This document shows positions 53,362 through 62,665 of a DNA stretch of 64,000 nt, one piece after another. Position 1 is the stretch's first letter, and the number at the start of each line of letters is the position of its first letter. The notes beneath the pieces are model-generated. The model had not been told where the DNA came from. It ran no database searches and saw only the letters and a list, made by a program, of their open reading frames with translations. Source of the DNA: an uncultured Saprospiraceae bacterium (GTDB lineage: Bacteria; Bacteroidota; Bacteroidia; Chitinophagales; Saprospiraceae); assembly GCA_937942435.1 (NCBI GenBank), contig CALDEM010000014.1:1-64000 (forward strand), given 5' to 3'. The translations under genes were made by a program, and so were the position numbers.

Positions 53362-53500
53362 CGTAAGGATAGTCAAATTTACATATTAAAATATTATTTA
53401 ATATGTAAAACGCTAATAGAAATAATTAAAATATCTAAAAACCACGGATACAGTGTTTGATTTACGACTTGTTATCCGATAAGTTTTTACTTTTAGAACA

Positions 53501-54382
53501 GTGAATTTTATCCTTTCCAACATATCTACGATCCTTCAGGTATTGCTGTTTTTAATCATGTTGGGTATGGGGATGACACTTACTGTAGGTGACTTTAAGA
53601 GGGTCGCCTTTTATCCAAAGGCTGCTATCGTAGGCCTTTTTAATCAACTTATCCTATTGCCTATTATTGGTTTTGCGATTGCGGTTGCGCTACCGATAGA
53701 ACCTGTTTTTGCCGTGGGATTGATGGTAGTAGCTGCTTGCCCAGGAGGTGCGACATCTAATCTCATCTCTCACTTGTCCAAAGGAGATACGGCACTTTCT
53801 ATTTCGATGACTGCAGTGTCTAGTATTATCACCATAGTGACGATTCCTTTCATCATTAATTTTGCTTTGGGTTATTTTTTAGAAGGAGATGCAGTAGCGA
53901 TTCAGCTACCGGTTATCCCTACTATTATTAATATCCTAAAGCTCACAGCACTACCTGTTTTGATGGGTATGATGATCAATCACTACCTGCCTAAGTTTGT
54001 ATTGTGGGCCAAAAAGCCAGTGGCGATTGGGTCTGGTGTAATTATTATAATAGCTCTTGGGGTCATGGTCTTGAAATTAGATCAGATCGGTGATGTCTGG
54101 GATTTTATAAAGGCGGTTTTTTGGAGTGTCCTTGTATTAAATCTTGTAACACTGGCAGTGGGCTTTTTCTCCGCGAGAATCCTAAAACTCAGCGCACCTC
54201 AGGCTGCGACTATATCTATAGAAAGTAGCATGCAGAACAATGTTTTAGGTATGGCCATAGCTACTTCTGCAACGATGCTTGATAACCCGCTCATGGCAGC
54301 TCCTGCGGGTGTGTATGGTATCGTGATGTGTACATCAGGTGTCATACTCATTTACATATTTAGAAGTATCATCCATGATTAG
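53501..54382 (+). CDS. Bile acid:sodium symporter family (BASS) transporter
   Basis: A GTG start and about nine membrane helices. The family motif region VAACPGGATSNLISHLSKGD and the second inverted-repeat motif STESSMQNN-like (SIESSMQNNVLGMAIATSA) are present. Such carriers move organic anions (bile acids, pantoate, pyruvate and others) with sodium. The substrate is unknown. Its stop overlaps the SDR start, so the two are coupled. Confidence 0.88.
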   Translation: MNFILSNISTILQVLLFLIMLGMGMTLTVGDFKRVAFYPKAAIVGLFNQLILLPIIGFAIAVALPIEPVFAVGLMVVAACPGGATSNLISHLSKGDTALSISMTAVSSIITIVTIPFIINFALGYFLEGDAVAIQLPVIPTIINILKLTALPVLMGMMINHYLPKFVLWAKKPVAIGSGVIIIIALGVMVLKLDQIGDVWDFIKAVFWSVLVLNLVTLAVGFFSARILKLSAPQAATISIESSMQNNVLGMAIATSATMLDNPLMAAPAGVYGIVMCTSGVILIYIFRSIIHD

Positions 54383-55112
54383 ACCTAATTATAATACTAG
54401 CGATACTACAGTCATGATAGTTGGAGGAAACAGCGGGATAGGCGTTGCACTTTCTAAGTTGCTTCTATCTATAGATGCAAGCGTCATTAGTATTGATATC
54501 CAATCGGATGCAACAGTAACTCATGAGCAGTTGATATATTATAAAGCTGATCCAAAGGCCAAGGCCGAATTAGAAAAGATAAAAGAGCAACTTGTCCAAA
54601 GTCAAGTGAGACTATATGGTCTGGTTAATCTTTCAGGAGCTATCAAATATTTTGGCCCTATTGAGACGGCTAGTGATCAAGATTGGGCGCTCACATATGA
54701 TATCAGCTTTCAGAGTTGTCTCAACAGTTGTCAAGTGTTTACAACTCTTTTGGATAAGAACGCTAAGAGCTCTATTGTTAACATGTCATCTGGATTAGCT
54801 TTTATAGGTCAGAAGAATTATGGCCCGTACTCGGCGGCTAAAGCTGCCATAGTAAGTCTAACCAAGACATTAGCGGCAGAGCTTGCACCTGATATAAGAG
54901 TTAATAGTGTTGCTCCCGGAGCTGTTGATACTGCGTTTTTAAAAAAAGAAGATGGGACTACAAGAGTTGATTTAGAAAAGTATAAACATCTAGTACCACT
55001 GGGTGAAATAGGTAAGCCAGAAGAAATTGCAAATGTGATTCTATATTTACTAAGTGAAGGGGCTTCTCATATCACTGGTGAGTGCATACATGTCAATGGA
55101 GGAGCTTCCTAA
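54375..55112 (+). CDS. Short-chain dehydrogenase/reductase
   Basis: The start is ATG 54375 (MIRPNYNTSD, 245 aa), overlapping the transporter by 8 nt; the track ORF starts 12 codons earlier in another frame of that gene. The Rossmann motif is GGNSGIG, the catalytic Tyr-Lys pair is in YSAAKAAIVSL, and the C-terminal EGASHITGECIHVNGG is typical. Cofactor preference: Asp at the end of beta-2 (ISIDIQ) favours NAD. Substrate unknown, perhaps what the transporter imports. Confidence 0.9.
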   Translation: MIRPNYNTSDTTVMIVGGNSGIGVALSKLLLSIDASVISIDIQSDATVTHEQLIYYKADPKAKAELEKIKEQLVQSQVRLYGLVNLSGAIKYFGPIETASDQDWALTYDISFQSCLNSCQVFTTLLDKNAKSSIVNMSSGLAFIGQKNYGPYSAAKAAIVSLTKTLAAELAPDIRVNSVAPGAVDTAFLKKEDGTTRVDLEKYKHLVPLGEIGKPEEIANVILYLLSEGASHITGECIHVNGGAS

Positions 55113-55143
55113 GGCTTTAGCTGAGCGAGAAGTCCAGCTTAAT

Positions 55144-55560
55144 TTACTTTTGCAACCAATCTCCGATACCGTAAGGATCTTCTAATGGCGCTGAGACGTG
55201 TTCATGTTTGATTTTCCAATCGTCTTCTACATGAGACATCACAAAGGTGCATCTAAATCGAGTTGTAAATTTTTTTTCGTCGACCAGTATAGCTATGTCA
55301 GTGATACCACCGACCCAGCCCATCGACCCACTTATCTCTTCAAATGGACCTTCAACCCAAGTCATACTCAGTAAGCTTATAGGAGAAGAGCTAAAGTCCT
55401 TCCAACCTTTAAAGATCTGACTACAACCTAAAGTAGAAAATCGAGGTCCTTCGAGTATAACATAAGTTTCTTCAGATAGAACATAAGCATCCTTGATGCC
55501 AACCATGTCTTTCTTCTTAACGGCGTCCCAGAATTTTTCTATTCTATTAGCTAACACCAT
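55144..55560 (-). CDS. SnoaL/NTF2-like protein
   Basis: The 138-aa protein has the cone fold pattern of NTF2-like proteins: N-terminal helix IEKFWDAVKKKDMVGIKDAY and C-terminal strands TTRFRCTFVMSHVEDDWKIKHEHVS. SnoaL_3/DUF4440 members are enzymes or binding proteins of many kinds. Its ATG overlaps the stop of the 123-aa gene by one base, so it belongs to the end of the hydantoinase-type cluster. Confidence 0.75.
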   Translation of the reverse strand: MVLANRIEKFWDAVKKKDMVGIKDAYVLSEETYVILEGPRFSTLGCSQIFKGWKDFSSSPISLLSMTWVEGPFEEISGSMGWVGGITDIAILVDEKKFTTRFRCTFVMSHVEDDWKIKHEHVSAPLEDPYGIGDWLQK

Positions 55561-55931
55561 TACATTTTATCTATATCATCAGCAATATCTTGTAGCGTCT
55601 TATCAGGATTTTCCAGTTCTTCCATTTCTTGTTGGACTATTCTTAGGATTCTACTGATGTATTCGCTATGCCATTGTTGGCGTTCATCCGCTATGTCTTT
55701 ATTTGCTGGTACATAGTTTTCTAATTCTTCACGAGTCATGATACCCTTCGCTTCAAGTATACGCTCTAGACTATCCACTCTTTCTCTTACAACTGCTAAC
55801 TCCATCCCTATAGCCATTGTGATATTGAGCACTCTTTCTATAGCCGGATCCTTAAAGAAGTATGGGCGTTTACCTTTAGGTTTATTGGAAGCGATGGAGA
55901 TATAATCTATTTCGGGATTTTCTTTACTCAC
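55560..55931 (-). CDS. Conserved helical protein of unknown function, 123 aa
   Basis: It is helix-rich, with ELAVVRERVDSLERILEAKG followed by MTREELENYVP and a second amphipathic helix (YISRILRIVQQEMEEL). The first part recalls the N-terminal helical arm of nitrile hydratase-type subunits, but metal-binding cysteines are absent. I do not assign a function. Position between the methyltransferase and SnoaL-like genes suggests an accessory subunit. Confidence 0.6.
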   Translation of the reverse strand: MSKENPEIDYISIASNKPKGKRPYFFKDPAIERVLNITMAIGMELAVVRERVDSLERILEAKGIMTREELENYVPANKDIADERQQWHSEYISRILRIVQQEMEELENPDKTLQDIADDIDKM

Positions 55932-55991
55932 AGTTGTTTCTAATTATTATGTGATATAATATCTTGAAGTTTATATTGGCAATACACTCGT

Positions 55992-57179
55992 CTATCTTTT
56001 CCAAGCACCAAATACATTCCAGATCGGGGACCTGCCATGATCTTCTGGCTCGTCTGCTTTCTGAGTGCCATCATCGAGGTCATTGATAGCTTTTGCTCCT
56101 ATTTGCATGTATTCATTTCGGTCAAAACCGCAGTCCTCCATCAGATCTTTAGGATCTATGTCATGCATCTTTGACCAGTAAGGCTCGCTGTTATTATAAG
56201 CATCCCAATCTCTGATCCACTGCTCGTAGAAGCTCATGTCATCAGTATACTGTGGTTGTTCTATATGCATAGTGATACCGTCTTTTTTTAAAGTACGATA
56301 CACTTCCTTCATGATATTGTAAATAGATTTGCCTCCTGTCTCATGCAAAAACATCGTAGTCTGTATCCAATCAAATGATTCAGCTTCAAATGGAAGATTA
56401 GAAGCCTCCGCTTGCATAAATGTTACATTTTCTATGCCTAGTGCAACCATGCGTGCATGACCATATTTTAACATCGGCCGCCCAGTGTCTATGGCTATAA
56501 TCTCAGCGTCTGGATATCTTCTTGCAATTGGAATAACGTTATGACCCATACCACATCCGATATCTAATATCCTCTTCGGCTGAAAATCAGGATAAGTAGT
56601 AGTCATCCAATCTGCCATCGCTTTTCCACCGCCATCACTGTACTTACCCAACAGGCCTGCTGTCGTTACAAATAGTCCTCCATCATAGTTTGCAGCATTT
56701 GAGACATCGCCCTCAAAAAGTTCTGTATGATAGCTCCCTGGCATGAGGTGATTGTCTACTGCAAGGAGGTATGGCGGAACCTTAACATCATCATTTAGGA
56801 TGAGCGAATTGGGTTTTTGTGCATTGAGTTTTTCAACTTTCTCTTTTAGCTTAAGCCCTTGTCTATACGTCAGAGACCGACCAGCTTGTTGTCTCATCTC
56901 CATGGTTGATCGTCGCATAGCTGACCATATCTGATAATGAGGATCATCTGACATAGCATCATCAACCTCATTCTTAGATTGAAAAGTTCTGCCTTTCTCT
57001 TTTTCAAATTTTGGCTTGACCCGATTCTCGTATGCGATCTTATTTCCTTGCGAGACATGGGCTAAGTGTTTGTTCAGGCTGGCTAGAAAATTGTAGCGCG
57101 CTTTCTCATCACTAGTGGTTTCTGGAAATACTTCGTGCTTCGCAATCTTATCATACGTAGGTGGTAGATTCTTTGCCAT
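55992..57179 (-). CDS. Class I SAM-dependent methyltransferase, 395 aa
   Basis: An N-terminal region of about 190 residues that I do not recognise precedes a standard SAM domain with ILDIGCGMGHNVIPIARRYP, the acidic IAIDTGRPML and LPFEAESFDWIQTTMFLHE. The long N-terminal part probably shapes the substrate site. It lies 53 nt downstream of hyuB-like and upstream of the 123-aa gene. Substrate unknown. Confidence 0.85.
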   Translation of the reverse strand: MAKNLPPTYDKIAKHEVFPETTSDEKARYNFLASLNKHLAHVSQGNKIAYENRVKPKFEKEKGRTFQSKNEVDDAMSDDPHYQIWSAMRRSTMEMRQQAGRSLTYRQGLKLKEKVEKLNAQKPNSLILNDDVKVPPYLLAVDNHLMPGSYHTELFEGDVSNAANYDGGLFVTTAGLLGKYSDGGGKAMADWMTTTYPDFQPKRILDIGCGMGHNVIPIARRYPDAEIIAIDTGRPMLKYGHARMVALGIENVTFMQAEASNLPFEAESFDWIQTTMFLHETGGKSIYNIMKEVYRTLKKDGITMHIEQPQYTDDMSFYEQWIRDWDAYNNSEPYWSKMHDIDPKDLMEDCGFDRNEYMQIGAKAINDLDDGTQKADEPEDHGRSPIWNVFGAWKR

Positions 57180-57232
57180 ACTTCTTTTGTTATGTGTATT
57201 ACGTTAATGTAATTATATCAATTGTGATTGTC

Positions 57233-58852
57233 TTAACTGACGTAACCAAGTTTTTTATCCATCTGGATCGCGCTCTGTTTTCGTTTAGAGACTGGGCCAT
57301 AACCAGCACCACCAGGGAGAGTAAGTATAAGCTCTTCTCCAGGATGAAGTTTATCAAGTCCCTTTGCAGGAAATGTTCTTTCTGGAATAATTTGATATCC
57401 TCCCATTGCTCCGTTCTCTCCTTGCAAGAGACCTTGTGCAGCCGTAACTGTTTTCTCTGTTAAGAGTGATATATTGATGCTTTCTTCACCTATATTCTTA
57501 AATCCAAATCGTTGCCCTAGTCCCCCTCTGTATTGTCCTTGACCGGCAGTATCAGGTAGTAAGCATTTTTGTGTAACCATGACAGGCACGTCATTTTCTA
57601 GAACTTCTATAGGTACGTTGGCAACATTTGTAGGGAAGCTTAAGACATGTTCGCCATCAAGACCTGGCCTAGCACCATATCCTCCATTTAAGAAGAAGTA
57701 CTCAACGTATTCTTCACCTTTATGAGTACCATTGAGTACAACACACCAACATGCGCTACCACAGTCGGCTTGTACTTTATCCGGTATGGCTTGAGCCAAG
57801 GCACCGAAGACAACAGAATGAAGCATGTTGCCAGTGATATTACGTGCGCCTAATGGCGCGGGTTTCTGAGCATTGAGCAAACTGCCTTCTGGGGCCCAGA
57901 CTTTGATGGGTTTGAAAGCACCATCATTGTTAGGAACCTCTGGACTAAACGCACACTTGATCGGATAGGCTGTATATGCATATGTATAGTTGAGGACAGC
58001 ATTGATACTCAATGGATGCTGACCAGATGTGCCAGTATAGTCGACGCTGATATTGCTCCCTTTTATTTCTACATCTATCTCAAAGTGACAGCCGGTACCA
58101 AGTCCATCACCATCAGTCTCATAGGTGTATTTGTAATTACCGTCTGGTGCCTTTGTTATTGCTTCTCTCATAGCTTTTTCGGAAGCATTAATGATGAGAT
58201 CAGAAACTTCTTCGAGATCCGTCATATCATTTTCGTGCATGAGATTCTTGAGGGATTTAATCCCTTGAGTATTTGCGGCTACTTGCGCTTTTATATCACC
58301 TAGAGTCTGCCGTGAAGCTCTAACATTGTGATCTATGATGTTAAATAAAGTCTCGTTGGGCACACCCTTGATATAGAGTTTTGTCGGTGGCACCATGAGT
58401 CCTTCTTCATACAGATCTCTTGCTCCAGCGCCCCAAAGTACTCCTCCCATATCAGGAGAATGAGCGATGGTGCCTATAAAGCCGATGATACTGTCATTAT
58501 GAAATATCGGAGATACGATGCCAATATCTGGCTTGTGACCGGCACAAAGCCATGGGTTATTGGTCATCACTACATCTCCCTCTTCCCATTGGTCTAATGG
58601 GAAATAATCCTTTATCAATGCCTTGGTTAACATAGGTATCACGCCTAAAAACGACGGAACGGAGATACTTGATTGGGCAATAGCTCTTCCATGAGCATCC
58701 ATCAGTACTACAGCAAAGTCATTAGACTCTCTTGTCACCGTTGAAAACGATGTCCTCTGAAGAGTTGTGCCCGCTTCGTCAACTATGCTGATCAGTCTCG
58801 ACCATAGTATGCTCAGAGAGATGGAATCAATTTTTTGATCTATTAATGACAT
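57233..58852 (-). CDS. Hydantoinase B/oxoprolinase family subunit
   Basis: HyuB-type subunit, 539 aa. Family landmarks are SISVPSFLGVIPMLTKAL, DVVMTNNPWLCAGHKPDIGI, HSPDMGGVLWG, GLGTGCHFEID, and the C-terminal GQGQYRGGLGQRFGF and LTLPGGAGYGP. With HyuA it forms ATP-dependent amide hydrolases (N-methylhydantoinase, oxoprolinase, caprolactamase) or, in relatives, acetone/acetophenone carboxylases. Which of these applies cannot be told from sequence. Confidence 0.93.
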   Translation of the reverse strand: MSLIDQKIDSISLSILWSRLISIVDEAGTTLQRTSFSTVTRESNDFAVVLMDAHGRAIAQSSISVPSFLGVIPMLTKALIKDYFPLDQWEEGDVVMTNNPWLCAGHKPDIGIVSPIFHNDSIIGFIGTIAHSPDMGGVLWGAGARDLYEEGLMVPPTKLYIKGVPNETLFNIIDHNVRASRQTLGDIKAQVAANTQGIKSLKNLMHENDMTDLEEVSDLIINASEKAMREAITKAPDGNYKYTYETDGDGLGTGCHFEIDVEIKGSNISVDYTGTSGQHPLSINAVLNYTYAYTAYPIKCAFSPEVPNNDGAFKPIKVWAPEGSLLNAQKPAPLGARNITGNMLHSVVFGALAQAIPDKVQADCGSACWCVVLNGTHKGEEYVEYFFLNGGYGARPGLDGEHVLSFPTNVANVPIEVLENDVPVMVTQKCLLPDTAGQGQYRGGLGQRFGFKNIGEESINISLLTEKTVTAAQGLLQGENGAMGGYQIIPERTFPAKGLDKLHPGEELILTLPGGAGYGPVSKRKQSAIQMDKKLGYVS

Positions 58853-58966
58853 ATAGGATTCACCTAAATTAGTTAATAAAGTTAACTAATTTTTTTGATT
58901 GCGTTTTCTTTTATATCTGTTAACGTTTGGTCCACTCTAACCACGTATATAGATATCTATTGATCC

Positions 58967-61039
58967 TTACATCTCGATGATGATATTCTTATCCTTATCT
59001 AGATAAAAGGTGCCATTTAACCCTACGATGACGGTACTCTCTTTTTCCTCAATTATAGCAGGCCCATTGATTTTTTCATTTGCCCTCAAACTGTAGCGAT
59101 CATAGACATTGCAGTTGAGGTAACCAGTTTCTTTAAAATATGCTTTACGCTGTCCTTTTATAGCGATTGTCTTATCTACAGCATCTGATTTTTGAACTAT
59201 CTCAATAGAAGGTGTTGGTCCTTTTACTTGGACCCTCCAAGTGACCATCTCAAGTGGGACTTCAGAGATGATCCGACTGTATCTAAGTGTATATTCTTTT
59301 TCAAATCTACTTTTTATTTCTTCTTTTAGATCAGCTGATAAAACACCATCTGGTACTTCAATTGTGATCTCATGTCCTTGACCCTCATATCGCATATCCA
59401 CTACTCTGGATATCTCATGATTTTTTTCCTTGCTGTTGTCTGTGACAAATCGATTGCCCAGTTGAGTCATCTCCGCAAGAAAATCATTAACATAGTTCCA
59501 ATCGAGGTCATCCAAGAGCTTTATATGACTATGAATCTTTTCAAATGCAACAGGTGATACTAAAAATCCAAGTGCGGAAGCAACACCTGCCCCAACAGGT
59601 ATAATCATAGATGGAGCATTGAGCAGTCTTGCAACGCCAAAGGCGTGTACCGGCCCCGCTCCTCCAAAAGCCATCATACTAAAATGTCGGGGGTCCATAC
59701 CTTTTTCGAGTATATGGACTCTTGCAGCATTGGCCATGTTTTCATTGACGATGCGGTGGACTCCCATCGCTGCTTCTTCTACTGATATGCCTAGCGGCTT
59801 TGCTATGGTATTTCTAATCGCTTCAACTGCTTTTTGACGACTCAGTTGCATGGTGCCACCAAGGAAGTATGATTCGTTGAGATAGCCGAGCACAAGGTCT
59901 GCATCTGTGACGGTCGCTTCAGTGCCTCCCAAATTATAACATGCTGGTCCTGGAGTTGATGACGCACTATCTGGTCCAACTGTTAATAGACCAAGTTCAT
60001 TGACACGAGCGATACTTCCACCTCCAGCTCCGATTTCAATCATATCTATCACAGGGATTCTTACAGGAAGTCCACTTCCTTTTTTGAATCTTTTGACTCT
60101 TCCAGCTTCAAAGTGATGAGTGATTTCGGGTTTGCCTTCATGTATTAATGAAGCTTTGGCTGTGGTGCCTCCCATGTCAAAGCATAAGAGGTTTTTGTAT
60201 TTTAATTTGTTACCAATAAAAACGCCAGCCATCGACCCTCCAGCAGGCCCAGATTCTAATAGGTGAATAGGAATCTTTATTGCTCCTTCTAATGTAGTCA
60301 AGCTACCATTAGAAATCATAATGAGCAGCTGACCCGTAAAGTTTTTATGATTTAGTTTTTGTTTCAGTCGATCGAGATATTGATCAGTTAGAGGTTGTAC
60401 ATATGCATTCATAGCTGTAGCAGACGAGCGTTCATACTCTCTTATCTCCGGCATGATATTAGACGAGAGAGATATACTTACTTCTGGGTGATGCTTGGCT
60501 AAGTATTTTCCAATTGTTTGTTCGTGCTCTACATTGGCAAATGAGTTGAGCAAACAAACCGCAACGGCCTGAACATCTTCTTTTTCAATGAGTTGACTTA
60601 TTGAGGCCAGTTCGCTTTTCCGTAAAGGTGTTACCACATTGCCATGAGTGTCAACTCTTTCTGTTATACCTATCCTAAGATCTCTTGAGATAAGTGGTTT
60701 TGGCATAGTGAGAAATAAATCGTAGATATCATATCGCAATTCTCTTCCTATTTCTAATACGTCTTCAAACCCCCTTGTAGACACAAGTGCTGTCTTTGCT
60801 CCCTTTCTTTCTATAATAGCGTTAGTGACCAAAGTTGTTCCATGAACTATAGTTTCTACTTTTGAAATGTCTAAACCAAATCTTTTTTCTAATTCTTCTA
60901 TTCCATTAAATATACCGTTAGTCGGATCGGGATAAGTGGTCAAAGATTTGGCAAAGAAAATACCCTCACTCTTCTCATCGTATAAAACGAAGTCTGTAAA
61001 GGTGCCGCCTATATCAATTCCTAGTTTCAATTTTGACAA
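58967..61039 (-). CDS. Hydantoinase A/oxoprolinase family subunit
   Basis: HyuA-type subunit, 690 aa. The actin-like ATPase fold shows GIDIGGTFTDFVLYD, HGTTLVTNAIIERKGA, LLCFDMGGTTAKASLI and ESGPAGGSMAG, followed by MAFGGAGPVHAFGVARLL. The N-terminal Hydant_A_N and C-terminal domains are complete. It precedes hyuB by 114 nt. A 440-bp region with repeats lies upstream. Confidence 0.94.
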   Translation of the reverse strand: MSKLKLGIDIGGTFTDFVLYDEKSEGIFFAKSLTTYPDPTNGIFNGIEELEKRFGLDISKVETIVHGTTLVTNAIIERKGAKTALVSTRGFEDVLEIGRELRYDIYDLFLTMPKPLISRDLRIGITERVDTHGNVVTPLRKSELASISQLIEKEDVQAVAVCLLNSFANVEHEQTIGKYLAKHHPEVSISLSSNIMPEIREYERSSATAMNAYVQPLTDQYLDRLKQKLNHKNFTGQLLIMISNGSLTTLEGAIKIPIHLLESGPAGGSMAGVFIGNKLKYKNLLCFDMGGTTAKASLIHEGKPEITHHFEAGRVKRFKKGSGLPVRIPVIDMIEIGAGGGSIARVNELGLLTVGPDSASSTPGPACYNLGGTEATVTDADLVLGYLNESYFLGGTMQLSRQKAVEAIRNTIAKPLGISVEEAAMGVHRIVNENMANAARVHILEKGMDPRHFSMMAFGGAGPVHAFGVARLLNAPSMIIPVGAGVASALGFLVSPVAFEKIHSHIKLLDDLDWNYVNDFLAEMTQLGNRFVTDNSKEKNHEISRVVDMRYEGQGHEITIEVPDGVLSADLKEEIKSRFEKEYTLRYSRIISEVPLEMVTWRVQVKGPTPSIEIVQKSDAVDKTIAIKGQRKAYFKETGYLNCNVYDRYSLRANEKINGPAIIEEKESTVIVGLNGTFYLDKDKNIIIEM

Positions 61040-61479
61040 TTAGTTTATTAGTTAATTAGCTGATGTGTTGATTGTGCAAAATGCGATAAAATGTTTCACC
61101 TCTATTACAAATTTCTGTTTCACTAGAGGCTATTATTTTTGATAGTACTTTCTGAATGGAGAGTAATTCGCTAATTAGAGTTTTACCCTCAGGTTATCCT
61201 TCACTTCTATGACATAAAGTCAATCAGTACTCTGTTTCATTTGCTTCTTTATCTGCTATTTTTAATTTGTGTATAAAATCTTTATTGCTTTACGCTTTTT
61301 GAGCTTCTCTTACATTGGGCCCTATTGACGTTCCTGATTTAAGAAGTTATCTGGCTATCATATATTTTTTCTTGCTCTCTTATTCTTCACAAAATGTAGT
61401 AATCCTTAGCACAAACTCAAGGGTTAGATCGATAATCAGATTTTTCTTTTCATTAGTCATAAGCTCAATAATCACCTAA
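61040..61479. other. 440-bp intergenic region with repeats upstream of hyuA-like gene
   Basis: No convincing ORF. GTTTCAC occurs twice in direct orientation (61093-61099 and 61117-61123), and CCTCTA (61099-61104) pairs with TAGAGG (61124-61129). These lie 54 to 90 bp upstream of the hyuA-like start and could be a regulator site. The rest is AT-rich without recognised signals. Confidence 0.4.
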
Positions 61480-62310
61480 TCAATGATACTCCTCTCCTCC
61501 ACTAACATTCATGGCTTCTCCAGTGATGTATGCTGCTTGATCGGATGCTAAGAAAGCAACTGCTTTAGCTATATCTTCTACCATGCCTGTGCGGCCCAAT
61601 GGGTTTTTATCTTTTATGGCTTGTAAGTAGGTGTCATAGTCTTGACCGAGTTTTTCACTAAAGAACTTGTTTTGCCAATGACCGAGACCTGTTGTTATGT
61701 GGTTAGGGCATACTGCGTTGACCCTTATGCCAAAGGTGCCAAGTTCTACCGCGTTGGATCTAGTCAGTCCGACCATGCCGTGCTTGGAAGCAGTATATGC
61801 TGCCGCAAATGGAAAACCTGATTTGGCTGCTTGGCTTGCGATATTGATAATAGAACCACCGCCATTATCTTTCATTTGGATGGCAGCATGTTTAGAGCAT
61901 AAGAAAGCCCCTTTCAAATTGACATCTAAAACGGCATCCCAACTTTCAGATTTAAATTCTGTAAATGGTTCCATGATGTATCCTACACCGGCGTTGTTGA
62001 CCATGATGTCGAGTCCACCCATTGTCCTTACAGTGTGTTGAACCAATTGACTTACTTGATCTTCAAATCTTACATCGCAAACAACGGCTATTGCTTTAAC
62101 ACCAAGTAACTTAGCAGCGTCAACTATGTCGCTCATATCTGAAGATATACCGATGTGTTCTTTTGAAAAGTTGTCCCCCTTAGGAGCACCGATATCTGTT
62201 ACTACAACATTGCAACCTTCTTGAGCAAGAAGCATGATGATCGCTTCTCCTATACCTCCTTTTCTTCCAGATCCAGTTACAATGGCCGTCTTTCCCTTGA
62301 GCTGATACAT
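61480..62310 (-). CDS. Short-chain dehydrogenase/reductase
   Basis: Rossmann motif TGSGRKGGIGEA, NNAGVG, catalytic YTASKHGM, and the C-terminal AAYITGEAMNVSGGEEYH; 276 aa. Asp after beta-2 (VVVTDIG) favours NAD. An insertion of about 20 residues after beta-2 (GAPKGDNFSKEHIG) is slightly unusual. It starts 12 nt after the HapK-like gene, so it belongs to the aldolase/LeuD-like part of the cluster. Confidence 0.92.
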   Translation of the reverse strand: MYQLKGKTAIVTGSGRKGGIGEAIIMLLAQEGCNVVVTDIGAPKGDNFSKEHIGISSDMSDIVDAAKLLGVKAIAVVCDVRFEDQVSQLVQHTVRTMGGLDIMVNNAGVGYIMEPFTEFKSESWDAVLDVNLKGAFLCSKHAAIQMKDNGGGSIINIASQAAKSGFPFAAAYTASKHGMVGLTRSNAVELGTFGIRVNAVCPNHITTGLGHWQNKFFSEKLGQDYDTYLQAIKDKNPLGRTGMVEDIAKAVAFLASDQAAYITGEAMNVSGGEEYH

Positions 62311-62322
62311 CTTCTATTCTAT

Positions 62323-62634
62323 TTACGCGAATTGTTCAGAAACAATGAATGTCGGATTGTCAGTGAATTCTTGAAACTCTGCAGCAATCTTTTGCATGTG
62401 ATCGGTAGATACTTCTTCTCCAAGCTTGGCCATGTCATTGACTTCTATAACTTCGCAATATTGATATGGAGATTTTTCTTCAGTACCCATAATGTTGCCG
62501 AGTCGATAGACCTTAAAGTTGTCTACAGAAACTAACCCTTTTACAGTTGGGACATCAGTAGTTTGCGCCCACTTCTCATATGCTTCTTTAGAAGCCTCAT
62601 CCTTTAAATTGAATAATACAATTAGTGCTGCCAT
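62323..62634 (-). CDS. HapK/RedY-like small protein
   Basis: A 103-aa protein resembling the REDY-like HapK family, with ALIVLFNLKDEASKEAYEKW, TTDVPTVKGLVSVDNFKVYR and a Dabb-like ferredoxin fold. Family members occur in prodigiosin-type and other biosynthetic or degradative clusters; activity is not established. It sits between the aldolase and the SDR with short gaps. Confidence 0.7.
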   Translation of the reverse strand: MAALIVLFNLKDEASKEAYEKWAQTTDVPTVKGLVSVDNFKVYRLGNIMGTEEKSPYQYCEVIEVNDMAKLGEEVSTDHMQKIAAEFQEFTDNPTFIVSEQFA

Positions 62635-62665
62635 GTTAAACGATTGTAACTTTGATTATAATAAA

